From: Chiridota heheva
Taxonomy: Eukaryota; Echinodermata; Holothuroidea; Apodida; Chiridotidae
DNA: 64,000 nt
Assembly (NCBI GenBank): GCA_020152595.1
Contig: JAIGNY010001670.1
Span: forward strand, 62,001-126,000
Direction of reading: 5' to 3'
Shown: positions 35,276 to 46,090 of the stretch, one piece after another
Layout of the letters: every line of letters starts with the position of its first letter
Numbering within the stretch: position 1 is the stretch's first letter
The notes under the pieces: model-generated
Database searches by the model: none
The model's input: only the letters and a program-made list of their open reading frames with translations
What the model was told of the DNA's origin: nothing
Program-made: the position numbers and the translations under genes

Positions 35276-36364
35276 ATTGTGCAGTTTAGATATCTTAAAT
35301 AGGTTACACACCTGTTTGGATCGCAAATTTGGGACCTCTTCTACATCGGTTGTGTGTCCATCTTGGCTACTTAGGCACCAACAGCTCTCTCCACAGCAAA
35401 CATCACCTGCCGCCCTTTCAGCTTCGGTGCGAACTTGTCTTGCTTCCATTCTTGTAGAATTAGACAGGTAAGTTGCGTTTTGTTGATACTGTTTGCCAAA
35501 AACTGCTTGTAGTCACGTCGTTCTCTAGTGAGAGGACCATGTATGATGAATTCTTGTGATGTGCCACGGCAATCTTTCTCTCTATTCTTGATACTCTGTT
35601 GCTGGTATGTATCTGTGACAAAGTCAACACGAGTAGCATTTGAGAGCTGTGCAAAGATACGTTGAGCCAACTCTCCAAAGGTTTCTGGGATTTTAGTGAG
35701 TGCTTGAAGCATTGCATTTCCATCAATAGCATGGACGACAGAATCTGGCCTGTATGTCAATGTGTGACCTTCTTCCAGTTTGTGTAGCAGCTTTGCCTTG
35801 TCTGTTTTGACTGGTGCTCCATCAGCAGTGGCGAGGCTCCAAGGCACTGGGCCAAGTGGGTATGCCATCACCTTCTCCATACATAGTTCATTTTTCAATA
35901 CAAGGAGTATGAGCTGTCCAAAAAGATTTTTTTCTGCAACAAGTTCCTTAGTATACTTTGCAGTGCTGCTCACAGTGATTTTCACTGCCATTGATGCAAA
36001 CGTCTTCAACCTCAGCTTTTTGATAGGCGTGTGAAAGCTGACTGTCTTCTTCACTAGTGTCGTTTGTACCAAATTCTTATATGCATTGGTGCCCTTTGTG
36101 TCAACAGTGAGCAAGTCACTGGCTATTGCTTCTGAAACTGGTCTTCCTGATGATATACAATACAGCCTGTCTGCATCAGGCACCTTGAAAGGATTGAGGA
36201 AGTTCTGGAAGGCAGTCATCATGTTTCGCACGGCACAATCACCTTTTACAATCTCTGATGGGTTGAAATATTTGTGATTGCTCACCTCATCATCCCCGAT
36301 GCTAGCCAAGTAAAGTGTTGTCTGAAACAGATGCAAGTAAAATTCCTTTCCTTCCTATATCTAG

Positions 36365-36448
36365 AATGATCTGACCTCTCGGGCACAATTTGACCCTCGT
36401 TGTCGTGGTGCCGTTAAGCCCTCATCAAACAAACAAACAAACAAACTG
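36365..36448 (-). mobile_element. 3' tail of the I/Nimb-like LINE
   Basis: On the plus strand it reads CTCGGGCACAATTTGACCC, TCGTTGTCGTGGTGCCGTTAA and then ATCAAACAAACAAACAAAC. This is the same end as at 4493 in the opposite orientation, with its CAAA tail, so it is a very short 5'-truncated insertion in an intron. Confidence 0.8.
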
Positions 36449-36870
36449 TTATATTGTTATGTCCACAGCATTGCGAGAGTTAGGAACTGCAGAGCGATTC
36501 ACACTCATTCTTTTCTTCCTAAGTAGCTCCATTGCACCAGGATGTGTGTGTGGCAGGTTGAGAAGTGTGTTTAAGTATAGTGATGTATACCTTGCATAGG
36601 TTGGCTTCTCTTGACTGAAGAAGAGAGGGCACATTTCATCTAGACAGGCCATGTGCAAGGTGATGTCATTGATCTTTGTAGCCCTCAAGAAACGCATCAG
36701 GAGCCATGCCTTATCCATGTAACGTAGCCAGAATTGTGCCGTTTTGCCCTTTTCTCCAGCACGCACCTTCGCTTTGTACTCATCATACTTCTGTATATTT
36801 CATCTCAACAGCTTCAAGAGATCTCGGGTGCAGATGTGGAACGATTGCATGCTGTATATGAGGCCCGTCT

Positions 36871-36976
36871 GCGCTTTTTTTCTTCTGCAGACCAGAATTG
36901 CCATTACAGATTTTTTCAGCCAATCATATACAAGAATGACGATGACGTAATTAAATATAAATATTCATATACAACT
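36871..36976 (+). repeat. Left terminal inverted repeat
   Basis: Begins GCGCTTTTTTTCTTCTGCAG and runs through CAGCCAATCATATACAAGAA to ATATTCATATACAAC. It matches the reverse complement of 41245-41350. Confidence 0.85.
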
Positions 36977-37541
36977 TATGACACATCGTCTCCCCAAATA
37001 ATTTGGGACTTAGTAATTCCATGACCGCGAGTGAATAACATTACTTTGCCGGAAAACAATGGAAAAAACCTGACACTACAGATATGGCACAATTTAAAAT
37101 GTGCTACGAAGCGAATCCTCCTTTGAATATCGAGGAAGTAGTTAACAATATCTCGAGGTAAGTGGTGCATGAGTGAAGTTCCAACACTCGCTCCTTGTAT
37201 GAAAATTAAGACATGATTTATAAAGTAGTAGTTAAGCGACTTTTCTTTGCATTAAAGTTACAGCAGTGTTTGCACTGTGGAGTATTGAGTAACTTGGATA
37301 TTGATGCGCCAGGTGTTGGCAGCTCTCCTTTCAAGCTCTCAAAAAACATCCTGATTTGTATATCTTCAAGAACAATTGTGACTGAAATTTTTGAAGAATT
37401 GTTCTGATATATGTGTAGAGACTTTGGATGTATCATTCAATCTAAAGTATTTTCTTTTTCTTAGTGGAAATATATCATATTAAACTTTGTATCAGACTCT
37501 GATACTTTTTTCATAGGATATCTACATGTAGGCTCCATTGC

Positions 37542-40500
37542 TTGCACATATTGATTTATCAGTACTGGAATGCTGGACTGGACTTAAGCCTCAGCTGTGT
37601 TGAAGATCTATTGTTTGTTGAGGTGATCATTCAAGTGTGGAATCAAGTTCTCCTTCTCTGCAGCATAAGCATTGTTTTGCAACTTGTGCTAGGAGGAAAA
37701 GCAGGGCTTTTCAAGATGATTATTACAAAAGAAGGCTGCAAGAGGATTTACTCCATTGATGAGCTACAGCTTTTAAGGAATAGTCCAAGTTGCAATATCT
37801 CTACACAGACTGCTGAGAGAATATGTGGACTGATGGACTTTCAGAATTGTCTAAAAAATAAAAAAACTCGGAGAGGAGTTCGTTCTGGAAACTATGTGAA
37901 AACCAAAAGTCAAAGAAACGAACAATCTCTTTTGTCACGAAACATCACAAGAAATGTAATCCCTATTAAGAGGACACAAACATTTGCGTGTAATAAGAGC
38001 TTTGTTACTCTGGGACACATTAATACACAATCTTTCAGAAATAAAGCCCTTATGCTTGTGGACTATGTTTTAGAAAATAAAGTTGATCTTTGTGCAGTGA
38101 CTGAAACATCATGGCTCTCAGACATGGACGACTCTGTAAGAAGTCAGTTACAACAGAGGGGCTTCTTATTTTTAAACAAACCAAGGCTTTCAAATCGTAA
38201 GTGAGGGGGTACAGGCCTTCTTTTTCGTGAAAATATCAATGTTAAACTACATCAATGTGAAGAGAAAAGAACCTTTGAATATACTGAATATGACATAAAA
38301 GCAATAAATCAACTTGTCAAATTGGTGGTAGTATAGCGCCCACCATATTCATCCCAAAATAGACATACAATATCTGATTTTGTAAATAAATTCAGTTGTT
38401 TTCTGGAGTCGTTGAATATCAGCACGACCACACTGATTATTACAGGGGATTTTAACATTCATGTGAACAAACTACACTGTCCAGAAACTCAAAAGTTTCT
38501 GGATATTATTGAGTTGTACGGATTTACGCAACACATCGTTTCTGCCACACATATTTCAGGAAATACTCTGGACTTGTTCCTTTCTAGAGACACAGATGCC
38601 ATTTCTCTTCAATCTGCGATGGTCCATCTTTTGTTTTCAGATCACTTTGCCATATTATGTAGACTGGATATGGAAAAGTCTCCAGTCACAATTAAAATGC
38701 AGAAAAACAGGAGTATTGCCAACATAAACATAGATGATTTTCGTGACAGATTAGAAAGATAATTATCAATTGTGAGTGATACAAATGATGTAAATGAATT
38801 GGTGAATATTTACAATACAGCCCTACGATCAACACTTGATGAAGTGGCACCTGTAAAGGAAAGACAAATCACAGTGAGACCAACTCCCCCTTGGTTTACA
38901 GAAAAACTAAAAGATCACAAACGTCAGGTGCGGAAAGCTGAGAGATCATACAGAAAAGAATCTTCGGAACATAATCTGATGTTGTTGAAGCAGATGCGCA
39001 ACAAATACATATTTCTTTTGAATAAAGCTGAAAGGGATTATTATAATGATAAAATAGTAGCAGCTGGCACAAATCAGAAAGAACTTTATTCAATAATCAA
39101 TGGCCTCCTAAACAGAAACAAATCAAATCCACTACCAGATTCAGCAAATTCTCATTCATTAGCCAACTCTTTCAATTCATATTTTGTGGAAAAGATCGCC
39201 AAAATATGTGAACAATTGGAAGCTACAGAGTATGACCCTATAGACACTCATTGCGAGAGTGTCATAAACCCTCTCTGTATGTTTTCACCAATGAATGAGG
39301 ACAATATTAAAAAACTCATATCAGAGGCAAAACCTAAGACTTGCATCTTAGATCCAGCACCAACTCACATAGTGAAGCAGTGTACAGATGTCTTAATGCC
39401 ACTAATCTGCAAGATTGTCAATGTCTTATTAGAAGAGGGAATGTTTTCAGAGGAATGGAAGACATCAGTCATCACACCACTCTAAAAAAAAAGGACTACC
39501 ATTGGTCTTCAAAAACTATAGGCCTGTTAACAACCTTCCATTCCTTTCCAAGATCACAGAAAAGGCAATTGTAACACACTTGAATCAGCACCTGAATAAC
39601 CAAAATCTCTTACCTGTGTACCAATCAGCTTATCGTGTGTTCCACAGTACAGAAACCGATTTGTTACGGGTTAAGTCTGATCTCTTAATGGCTATGGATA
39701 AGCAAATGGTGTCACTGGTGGTCATGTTAGATCCTAGTGCTGCCTTTGACACGGTAGATCATGAGATATTGCTTAGGGTGCTTAAATCTCATTTCGGTGT
39801 ACACAATACTGCACTTCTGTGGTTTTAATCCTATCTGTCAAATCGTAGGCAAAAAGTTATTGTAAATGGAGAATGCTTGTCTGAAAAATGTATACATTTT
39901 TCAGTACCCCATGGTTCATGTTGTGGCCCCATACTTTTTACATTGTATGCCTCAACCATTTTCAGTGTGATTAAGAAGCATTCACCTAATGTCTCTGGGT
40001 ATGCTGATGACCATAGGTTGTGGCTTAGTTTTAAAATCACAAGTGCTTCTTCTGAATCAGAAGCTATTACTAAAATGGAAAGCTGCCTAGAGGATGTTAG
40101 AAGGTGGATGCTTCAAAACAAGCTTAAAATGAATGATGCCAAAACGGAGGTTATTTTGTTTGGCACTACTCCTCAAGTTAATAAATTGACCCAAAAATCT
40201 GTCAAAGTGGGTGGTGGTTTAGTTAATGCTGTCCATTATGTTCTTGATCTAGGAGTGTGGCTGGATAGCAACTTAAACTTAAAGCAGCATTAATAAAATA
40301 AGAAATATGTTGACTATCTCTTGGCTGGTATGCCACATTGCTTAATTCAAAATGTCCAAAAAATACATAATTTTGCGGCACATGTTGTAACTAAATCAAA
40401 CAAATATTGCCATATTACTCCCTTGTTATATTCACTACATTGGTTACCGGTTGAAATGCGTATAAGATATGAAATACTTGTTCTTATTTTTAAATGTATC

Positions 40501-40845
40501 CATAAAATGGCCCCAAAATATCTTCAAAACTTAATAAATTCATCAAACACCACTTATAATCTAAGAAACAGATCCGCAGTCTGGCTTAATGTACCCAATA
40601 TTTCATGTATTACTCTGGGAGGTAGGGCATTCTGCAGACTCGGCCCACTTTGGTGGAATGATCTCCCACTTCAAATAAGAAAAATCAATTGTCTTCACGT
40701 GTTTTTGAAATCAATCAAAACACATTTGTTTATGGTTTCTTTTAGTAAGTAAGTTGTATTGTATTCATGTTATTTTTTGTAAAGCGTTTTTGAATATGCT
40801 TGTATAGAAAGGACGCTATATAAATGTATTATTATTAACTATAGA
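37542..40845 (+). mobile_element. CR1-like LINE, decayed
   Basis: The plus-strand frames give endonuclease motifs (HINTQSFRNK, CAVTETSWLSD, ITGDFNIHVNK, SDHFAI), a linker (PPWFTEKLKDHKRQVRKAER) and RT motifs (FKNYRPVNNLPFLSK, YQSAYR, SAAFDTVDHEIL, SVPHGSCCGP, GYADDHRLW). The C-terminal end is HWLPVEMRIRYEILV. The 3' terminus has GGACGCTATATAAATGTATT and an ATTATTATT tail, typical of CR1-like elements in invertebrates. Stops near 38203, 38335, 38760, 39484, 39826 and 40291 kill it. An N-terminal region (37542-38000) may be part of ORF2 or an ORF1 remnant. Confidence 0.85.
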
Positions 40846-41244
40846 ATAACCTGCAAATTGAAAGCTCCTTTTTTTGAGGTGGAGTGCGTAGTCGTAGTCA
40901 GTTTCATTGTTTGTTTCATTAGGCCCTAAATTCTTAAGTCCCATATTATTTTCCTTTTTGGACAAAAAGTTTCAAGTTTACGGTGGGGAAGCGTGCAACA
41001 TGCATCCTAGTTTCTGGATATGCCTTTGCAATTTGCACAAACATGACGTAATGACAGCCAAAAGTACTAGAAATGGCTAGTTTGAAGTTTTAAATCTCAG
41101 TCATTTTTACTCAAACAATTTGACAGTTGCGAAATTTACTTTAAAAAAACAACTATACATTAATCGTAGCATATATATATATATACTGCAGTTTAGATGG
41201 TGTCTGCCAACATATATGAATATGCAACGTTGAACATCCTAATG

Positions 41245-41350
41245 TTGTATATGAATATTCATATTTAATTACATCATTGTCATTCTTGTATATGATTGGC
41301 TGAAAAAATCTGTAATGGCAATTCTGGCCTGCAGAAGAAAAAAAAAGCGC
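41245..41350 (-). repeat. Right terminal inverted repeat
   Basis: The reverse complement of the left repeat, ending ...AAAAAAAAAGCGC directly against the second copy of GGCCCGTCT. Confidence 0.85.
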
Positions 41351-41369
41351 GGCCCGTCTTGGTGATAAA

Positions 41370-41918
41370 ATGAATAAAAGCTTGAGGAAAACAGCAATAA
41401 ATTTATATGCGCGTGCAGCAGCCAGTATATCTAACATTGACAGTGAGCAGGCCCTTGCTATAGACCTTGGAGAATATCCCTTTATAAACACTGCATTAAT
41501 AAGTATTAGTGCGGTCTATTTCATGAATGGGAGTTCTGGATTGCACCAGTAAGTATGGTTCTTACAACTGGACGTCATATTGAATATACAAAAACAAAGG
41601 ATATACACATTGGAGATACAGAGGCTAAAAAAACCCAAGAGGGTCGAAGCCGGGAAACGTTCTGCGGAGACACGCAAGGCACGGATAACGATGAATGCCC
41701 TGCATTCGAAGGAGACCGAGAGCTTTAAAGGGGAACTTCGGAAGATGAAGAAACCCCAGCGGGCAGCTGTTGCAGAGACAGATCCACCTAGGGCTTCTTG
41801 GGATATTTGGTGGGGTGTACTAGCTGCTGCTGTTGTAGTTGCTGCTGTCGTTTTAACTCAAAATCGTCGTACACCTAGCCCACCCAGTCCCCCCCTCTCA
41901 TGCCTGAAAACCAATTAA
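41370..41918 (+). pseudogene. Basic protein with C-terminal transmembrane segment
   Basis: The first ORF (60 codons, MNKSLRKTAINLYARAAAS...) ends at a stop near 41550. The next frame (41580-41918) continues with a highly basic, helical stretch (LKKPKRVEAGKRSAETRK) and then WDIWWGVLAAAVVVAAVVLT, a single helix near the C-terminus. I read them as one frameshifted gene, which is inference. Function unknown; a membrane-anchored virion or packaging protein is only a guess. Confidence 0.45.
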
Positions 41919-41950
41919 ACATTACCACAGATGGTTATATATACTAAACA

Positions 41951-42360
41951 ATGACGCAGCCTAACCAAGTTATCAATTCCTTGTACCAGGGCGGAACAAT
42001 AGCCTTATTAGCCACGGGCTATACAGTCCTAGGAAGTACTGTTATAAAAAGCTTGAAGCCACCACCCTCATTAGACGCCAGTGCACCACAACTGGTTATC
42101 AAAGGCCGTGGACATTGACTTGGTTGTCGATGTTATGTCTGTCCGTACGTCGTACCCGTGTTCTCGTCCGGGTCGTATTAAGCGTTTCATGATAGCATTG
42201 TTACTATCATAACCGACTACGCAGGTGACGACCCCGTCATTGTAATTGTGTGTTCACTCGTCGTCGTCGACCCTCATTAGGGATGAAACCTCGCGATGTA
42301 GCACTCCTTACATTGGACTTTACAGCAGCTACTATGACTTGTGAGTGGCTAGTTTCTTAA
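41951..42360 (+). pseudogene. Two small hydrophobic ORFs split by a SINE
   Basis: 41951-42074 encodes MTQPNQVINSLYQGGTIALL, a hydrophobic stretch and KSLKPPPSL. The SINE at 42075-42269 interrupts it. After the duplicated ACCCTCATTAG, an ATG at 42283 starts MKPRDVALLTLDFTAATMTC to a stop at 42360, with a readable continuation beyond it. Before the insertion, the first ORF's end and the second ATG would have nearly abutted. Functions unknown. Confidence 0.5.
42075..42269 (+). mobile_element. SINE-like element, copy 2, with 11-bp target duplication
   Basis: ACCCTCATTAG flanks it at 42064-42074 and 42270-42280. The 195-bp insert starts with ACGCCAGTGCACCACAACTG and ends in TCGTCGTCG, matching the 28655-28850 copy with few differences. 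The exact duplication shows target-primed integration into element B, later than B's own arrival. Confidence 0.9.
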
Positions 42361-42419
42361 GGTATCATTCCTGATAAAATCGTTACTACACCAGCCAATT
42401 AAATATATGTGTCTCATAG

Positions 42420-42817
42420 ATGATGGCTACGATTGCCTTGCTTGTTGGTGAGGCTTAGGAAATGCCCTAGCATTTTCAGGCTCAAACTTTGTATTTAGTC
42501 AGCTTGCCAAGGACCCTGCTGCACATGAAGAACGTACGCGTCATGATAAAGCCGTGGAAAAACTGCAGACAGCTCAAATTGAATGGGCTCGTGATAGGCA
42601 AGAGAAGCTGGATAGGATGAATCAAAGACTTATGGCAGAAATACGTGCTGTACAGACCTTCAGAAATGTAGATGACGCAATGAGATTTTACAACCAGGTT
42701 TATGGTGCAGACTCTATTCAACTAGATTCGGAGCTTCGTCTAGCAGACTTCTATTTACCATCCCTCAACAACACAACCGAGAGTTGGCTTTTATTACAAT
42801 TGCTACGATTGGAATAA
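42420..42817 (+). pseudogene. Hydrophobic N-terminus plus coiled-coil protein
   Basis: It begins MMATIALLVGEA before a stop; the next frame has AFSGSNFVFSQLAKD and then a charged coiled-coil run (HDKAVEKLQTAQIEWARDRQ, EKLDRMNQRLMAEIRAVQ), then FRNVDDAMRFYNQVYG and LADFYLPS. The layout (N-terminal membrane or glycine-rich segment, then long helix) suggests a membrane-associated structural protein. I have seen similar unannotated proteins in marine invertebrates, from memory. Frameshifted near 42450. Confidence 0.5.
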
Positions 42818-42868
42818 GATCTGCTTATTTCTTGCTAAATTGAAGTTAAAATTTGTGATATAATAACA

Positions 42869-44054
42869 ATGGAGGAGTATATACCAATGGATGATTTGGG
42901 GGATGACCTAGCTAATGACTCAGTTGATGACCCATACTTCGATAATTTTGGAGTAGCCGATGATTTTCTTCCCGATATACCCACTGCGGCTAAAACTAGC
43001 GTTGGTGTTGTTGGTCTGTCTATTGCAGAACAACAACGTGAAGTTGACAAGATTCAGCTCGTAGACAAATTTTACGCTAAAATGAAAATTGCTGGTACTC
43101 CAAAGTATGGTATGTTTAAGTTGGATTCAGAACATAATTTACACACAGGGGTAGTGATATCCGCCTCAACAAAATTCAGACTGATGGATGGATCACTGTA
43201 TCAACAATCAAGTCACAAAGAGGAGGAAAGGGGGCAATCAGGGAAGTATTTGGTGGTAGACAAAATGCTGCTACCAAAATAGAAAATACGGCGTCTAACG
43301 GCCTTGATGGCACAAATCCTGATGTAACTGCACTGTTGAATGATATCGAAGAATTAATAGGGAAACCAGATGCAGCTGTTCAGACTGATGCGCCCCCATT
43401 ACCCCTACGGGAGCTCATGGGACTTGACAGGCAGATTAGAACTATACGAAGAACATTATCAGCTCAAGAATGCAAGCTTGTGAAACTGACCAACAACCCG
43501 AAGAGGTAAGAGACCGCCTCGAAGCAACTGGCGATAAAGACGAAAAGACAAGTATACGCAGAGAGATTGAACAGCTGGAAGGAAGGAGGGACACCCTACA
43601 GACTAGCATAGACATACTTCATGGTGATCTGAAATCTCAGGTACGACAGATACGTGACGGTGCCCGTGAGCTTGTATATAGCGATCTTTCTATGCGAGAA
43701 AAATTGGCTAAGTTGTTTCGGGAACAGGGTGTGACGATTGCTTCCATTCTGACCGCATTAGGGTTTATAATATCCACTATCATACTGACACTTGGGCTTG
43801 GAGGACTTGTGGTTCCCGTGCCAACACCACAGCTGACGCCGCCGCCAGATAATGTTGTCAAAGCACTGGGTCGGGTGATGAAACGTTTTGATAAATGGCT
43901 CGGTGCTGCTCTACCGGGCATTATTGGTGGTGCCCTTTCTTTGCTTTTTAATCTAATTGGTGACATATTCACAAAGGTAGGGAGTCACTTGTGGGCACTT
44001 ATGCTTGTGGTGGGTGGTGCACTTATCGCATGGGTATCCAGAGGGTCAAATTGA
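42869..44054 (+). pseudogene. Acidic, coiled-coil, C-terminal membrane protein
   Basis: The N-terminal part (42869-43282) is acidic (MEEYIPMDDLGDDLANDS), then DKFYAKMKIAGTPKYGMFKL. A frame shift leads to ALLNDIEELIGKPDAAVQ and the ORF 43470-44054 with coiled coil (IRREIEQLEGRRDTLQTSID), LFREQGVTIASILTAL, a hydrophobic run, and a C-terminal part AALPGIIGGALSLLF and LWALMLVVGGALIAWV. I treat these as one roughly 390-residue protein broken by frameshifts near 43220 and 43470. The REQGVTIASILTA and PGIIG segments are the most distinctive. Three or four hydrophobic segments suggest a membrane-remodelling or virion membrane protein. Function unknown. Confidence 0.55.
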
Positions 44055-44063
44055 ATATATCAT

Positions 44064-44757
44064 ATGATATTTAATACTACGATGTATTACAGCATGCATA
44101 TCGTCACTGGACAACCCACCAATCTCCAATTCCCGCTCCAGGTAAGCAAAGTAGGAATCAATGATGTGTGTTTTACCAGTGGTTGGCATAACCTTGATAA
44201 GGATGGGAAGATGAGTGTTCTGTTAATAGATAGTAAAAAGACCAAGACAATAAAGGTTGAGGCAGGCCTGTATAATTTCAATATGATTAAAAGAAGATTA
44301 GATAAAGGGATAATCCAAAATGATGTGGGGGTTATTGATTCAGAGCCGGCTACTGCACTGATCCGTATAACTGTGCCAGATGCGACTGGGCTTATTATAA
44401 GTGAAAATCTCTTAGAGCTATTAGGATTCGAACTTACTAATGAAAATAAGGTAATGAACCCAGGTGTGTATAGGAGCGATCGTGTACCTCCTCTTATGAT
44501 GGATCTTTCCTTAAGCATTCACCCCCGGTTGTTAGATGTTTTGCATAACCTTGTTGATGGGCATCACACGGATAGACTTGGTCAATTTCGTGTGAATAAG
44601 GCTGATATAGGTCGAATGACTCATATACGATATAGTCATCCAAAAAGCATCGACTTGCAAATGATGTGCTGAATAACATCACCTTAGAAGTACAAAACAA
44701 TGGTAAACCTTTCAATAACCTCAATCTCCCCATTGAAGTCACATTGTTATTAAAATA
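44064..44757 (+). pseudogene. Spike-like beta-rich protein B1
   Basis: From MYYSMHIVTGQPTNLQFPLQ (ATG at 44082; an upstream in-frame ATG exists at 44064) through VGINDVCFTSGWHN, IKVEAGLYNFNMIKRR, ISENLLELLGFELT, NPGVYRSDRVPP, to INLRG-like LPIEVTLLLK at the end. There is a frame shift near 44650. The architecture (an N-terminal membrane-of-capsid style opening, an EAGxY-xFN segment, a LLGF box and a beta C-terminus) parallels the element A protein at 59006. A virion surface protein is inferred, not shown. Confidence 0.55.
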
Positions 44758-44761
44758 ATCG

Positions 44762-45420
44762 ATGTATTACAGCACATATCTAGTCGCCGGAAAACCAAGA
44801 AACCTAGAAACCCCTCTTCAAGAAAAAGAGGTTGGTATCACAGATGTGTTCTTCGCCAACAGTTGGTATATCCGGAAGGAGCGTGGATTTTTAGAAATTA
44901 GATATTCAGAGTGTAAGCGAATCGAAAAAGTAACTATTGAAGCAGGCTTCTATACTTTCAATACACTCAAGAAAAGAGTTGATAAGAAGAAAGAGGAGGT
45001 ATATTCTTAGAACAAAGCACTTTACAAATCAAATTAGACATACCGGCTACTTGCGAAGTCAAATTCAGCAGTAACTTTCTATATTTCTTGGGAATCAATC
45101 TCACGGATGAATGGATGGGTGCAGGTGTATATAGGAGTAATCACGTGCCTCCAATTTTAAGGGATCTTTCTATATGTATTCACCTTCTGGAATTAGATGT
45201 CATTCAAAACTTTGTTGAGGGGCGTCCTAGCAATAGACTGGCAAAAATGACTGTTAATGAAGAAGTAGGGCAAACTACTCACGTAACATATTCACACCCC
45301 ATGATGCATCCTCTTGCAAGAGATGTGTTGAACACCATCACCTTAGAGGTGCGTGATGGCTATGGCCAACTCATACATAATAATAATTTATCAATTGAAG
45401 TAACGTTACTATTAAAATAG
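44762..45420 (+). pseudogene. Spike-like beta-rich protein B2 (tandem paralogue of B1)
   Basis: It starts four bases after B1 with MYYSTYLVAGKPRNLETPLQ, then VGITDVFFANSWY, IEAGFYTFNTLKKRVD, FLGINLTDE, GAGVYRSNHVPP and NNLSIEVTLLLK. It matches B1 along its whole length but is well diverged, so the duplication is old. One frame break near 45008 splits it. Keeping two paralogues suggests two different virion subunits. Confidence 0.6.
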
Positions 45421-45422
45421 CT

Positions 45423-46040
45423 ATGAAGGTTGTTGACAGCATTTATCCAACATTACCATTAGCTCCTCCTGAGGAGGGAGCCAGCAATTTCCGCTTACAA
45501 CATATAACACGACTAAAAATTACCTTGAAGCTGAGATTTCTACTCGAGAAGGTCTAAGCCGCAAATACACACGGGTCTTCCATGGGTTTGAAGCAATAGA
45601 CACAGTGCTTATACTAACAACCGTGGGACTTGGTGCAGCTGGAATAGGTGTTTTGGCTACGATTGTTGCTGCACCAGCAGCGATTGCTATGGAAAGTGCT
45701 GCTACTGTATGAGGTGTTGGTAGTGTACTCTGTAATCATTTAAGAACACGGATGGATAAGAAAGTTGCGAAGCATTGTCAGATTGCAACAATTGCGTCCT
45801 CTAAGCTTAACAACATCGTAGACCTTGTCAGTAAAGCCGTCGAAGATGAGGACGTTTCTGCTTCGGAATTTTAGGCGGTCGTTGCAGAATTTAAACGTTA
45901 TAAAGTCTTAAAAGAGAAGGTCCGAACTGCTATAAAGACGGGTGAGGATGAAAAAAGCAACTTCTGGAAGATGGGAAACAAATTGGGCGGCAGGAGGCGC
46001 AGCAGGCTATTGCCAAAGCACTGGTTGGGGCCTCAAGTTA
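45423..46040 (+). pseudogene. Two-helix membrane/coil protein, homologous to the element A gene at 60354
   Basis: It begins MKVVDSIYPTLPLAPPEEGA, then FRLQHITRL, KNYLEAEISTREGLSRKYT, VLILTTVGLGAAGIGVLATI (hydrophobic), RTRMDKKVAKHCQIATIAS, LVSKAVEDEDVS and FKRYKVLKEKVR. Stops near 45710 and 45873 and one early frame break disable it. Element A's protein has the same order: RLEKI, EEEIAKR, hydrophobic pair, KLEKKIVKHQEIKTL, LVSMALND and LKQKEEIR. Function unknown; a membrane anchor with paired helices. Confidence 0.65.
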
Positions 46041-46090
46041 AGCTTTTAGCGAGATCCACCCCCATATTGAAGGCATCATGATATGTATTT

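Larger units (their letters stand above)
34221..36860 (-). pseudogene. Transposon-type ORF with PIN/XPG-like nuclease end, intron-containing
   Basis: The minus-strand coding regions are, in order: KGKTAQFWLRYMDKAWLLM (36766-36449); the 321-residue frame 36321-35371 with FQNFLNPF, TLVKKTVSFHTPIKKLR and DGNAMLQALTKIPETFGELA; a GT-AG intron 35311-35039; then EEADTRIILHC, SPDTDVFLLLMKF, YAFTGCDTISSFVRKGK and an acidic tail. The EADTR, SPDTDV and TGCDT boxes are those of PIN/XPG-like nucleases. Similar multi-copy proteins occur in invertebrate genomes and resemble the nuclease part of Academ-type transposases; that name is from memory. A TGG-to-TGA change near 34459, frameshifts near 34740 and 34857, and a LINE tail in an intron (36370-36448) show decay. 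The 9-bp-TSD element at 36862 interrupts its upstream part. Confidence 0.65.
36862..41359. mobile_element. MULE-like TIR element with 9-bp target duplication, nested LINE inside
   Basis: GGCCCGTCT occurs at 36862-36870 and 41351-41359. Just inside are inverted repeats of about 105 bp (36871-36976 and 41245-41350) starting GCGCTTTTTTTCTTCTGCAG, with about four mismatches and a 2-bp indel. Long TIRs with a 9-bp duplication suit the Mutator/MULE group. I find no transposase. Most of the interior is a CR1-like LINE, so this is a non-autonomous or gutted element carrying a later insertion. Confidence 0.8.

Noticed and set aside
36795..41491. Joining the nuclease ORF across the 9-bp-TSD element to the minus-strand ORF at 41360-41491
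   Set aside because: The minus-strand ORF there lies opposite the first gene of element B and does not match the nuclease family's expected upstream sequence.
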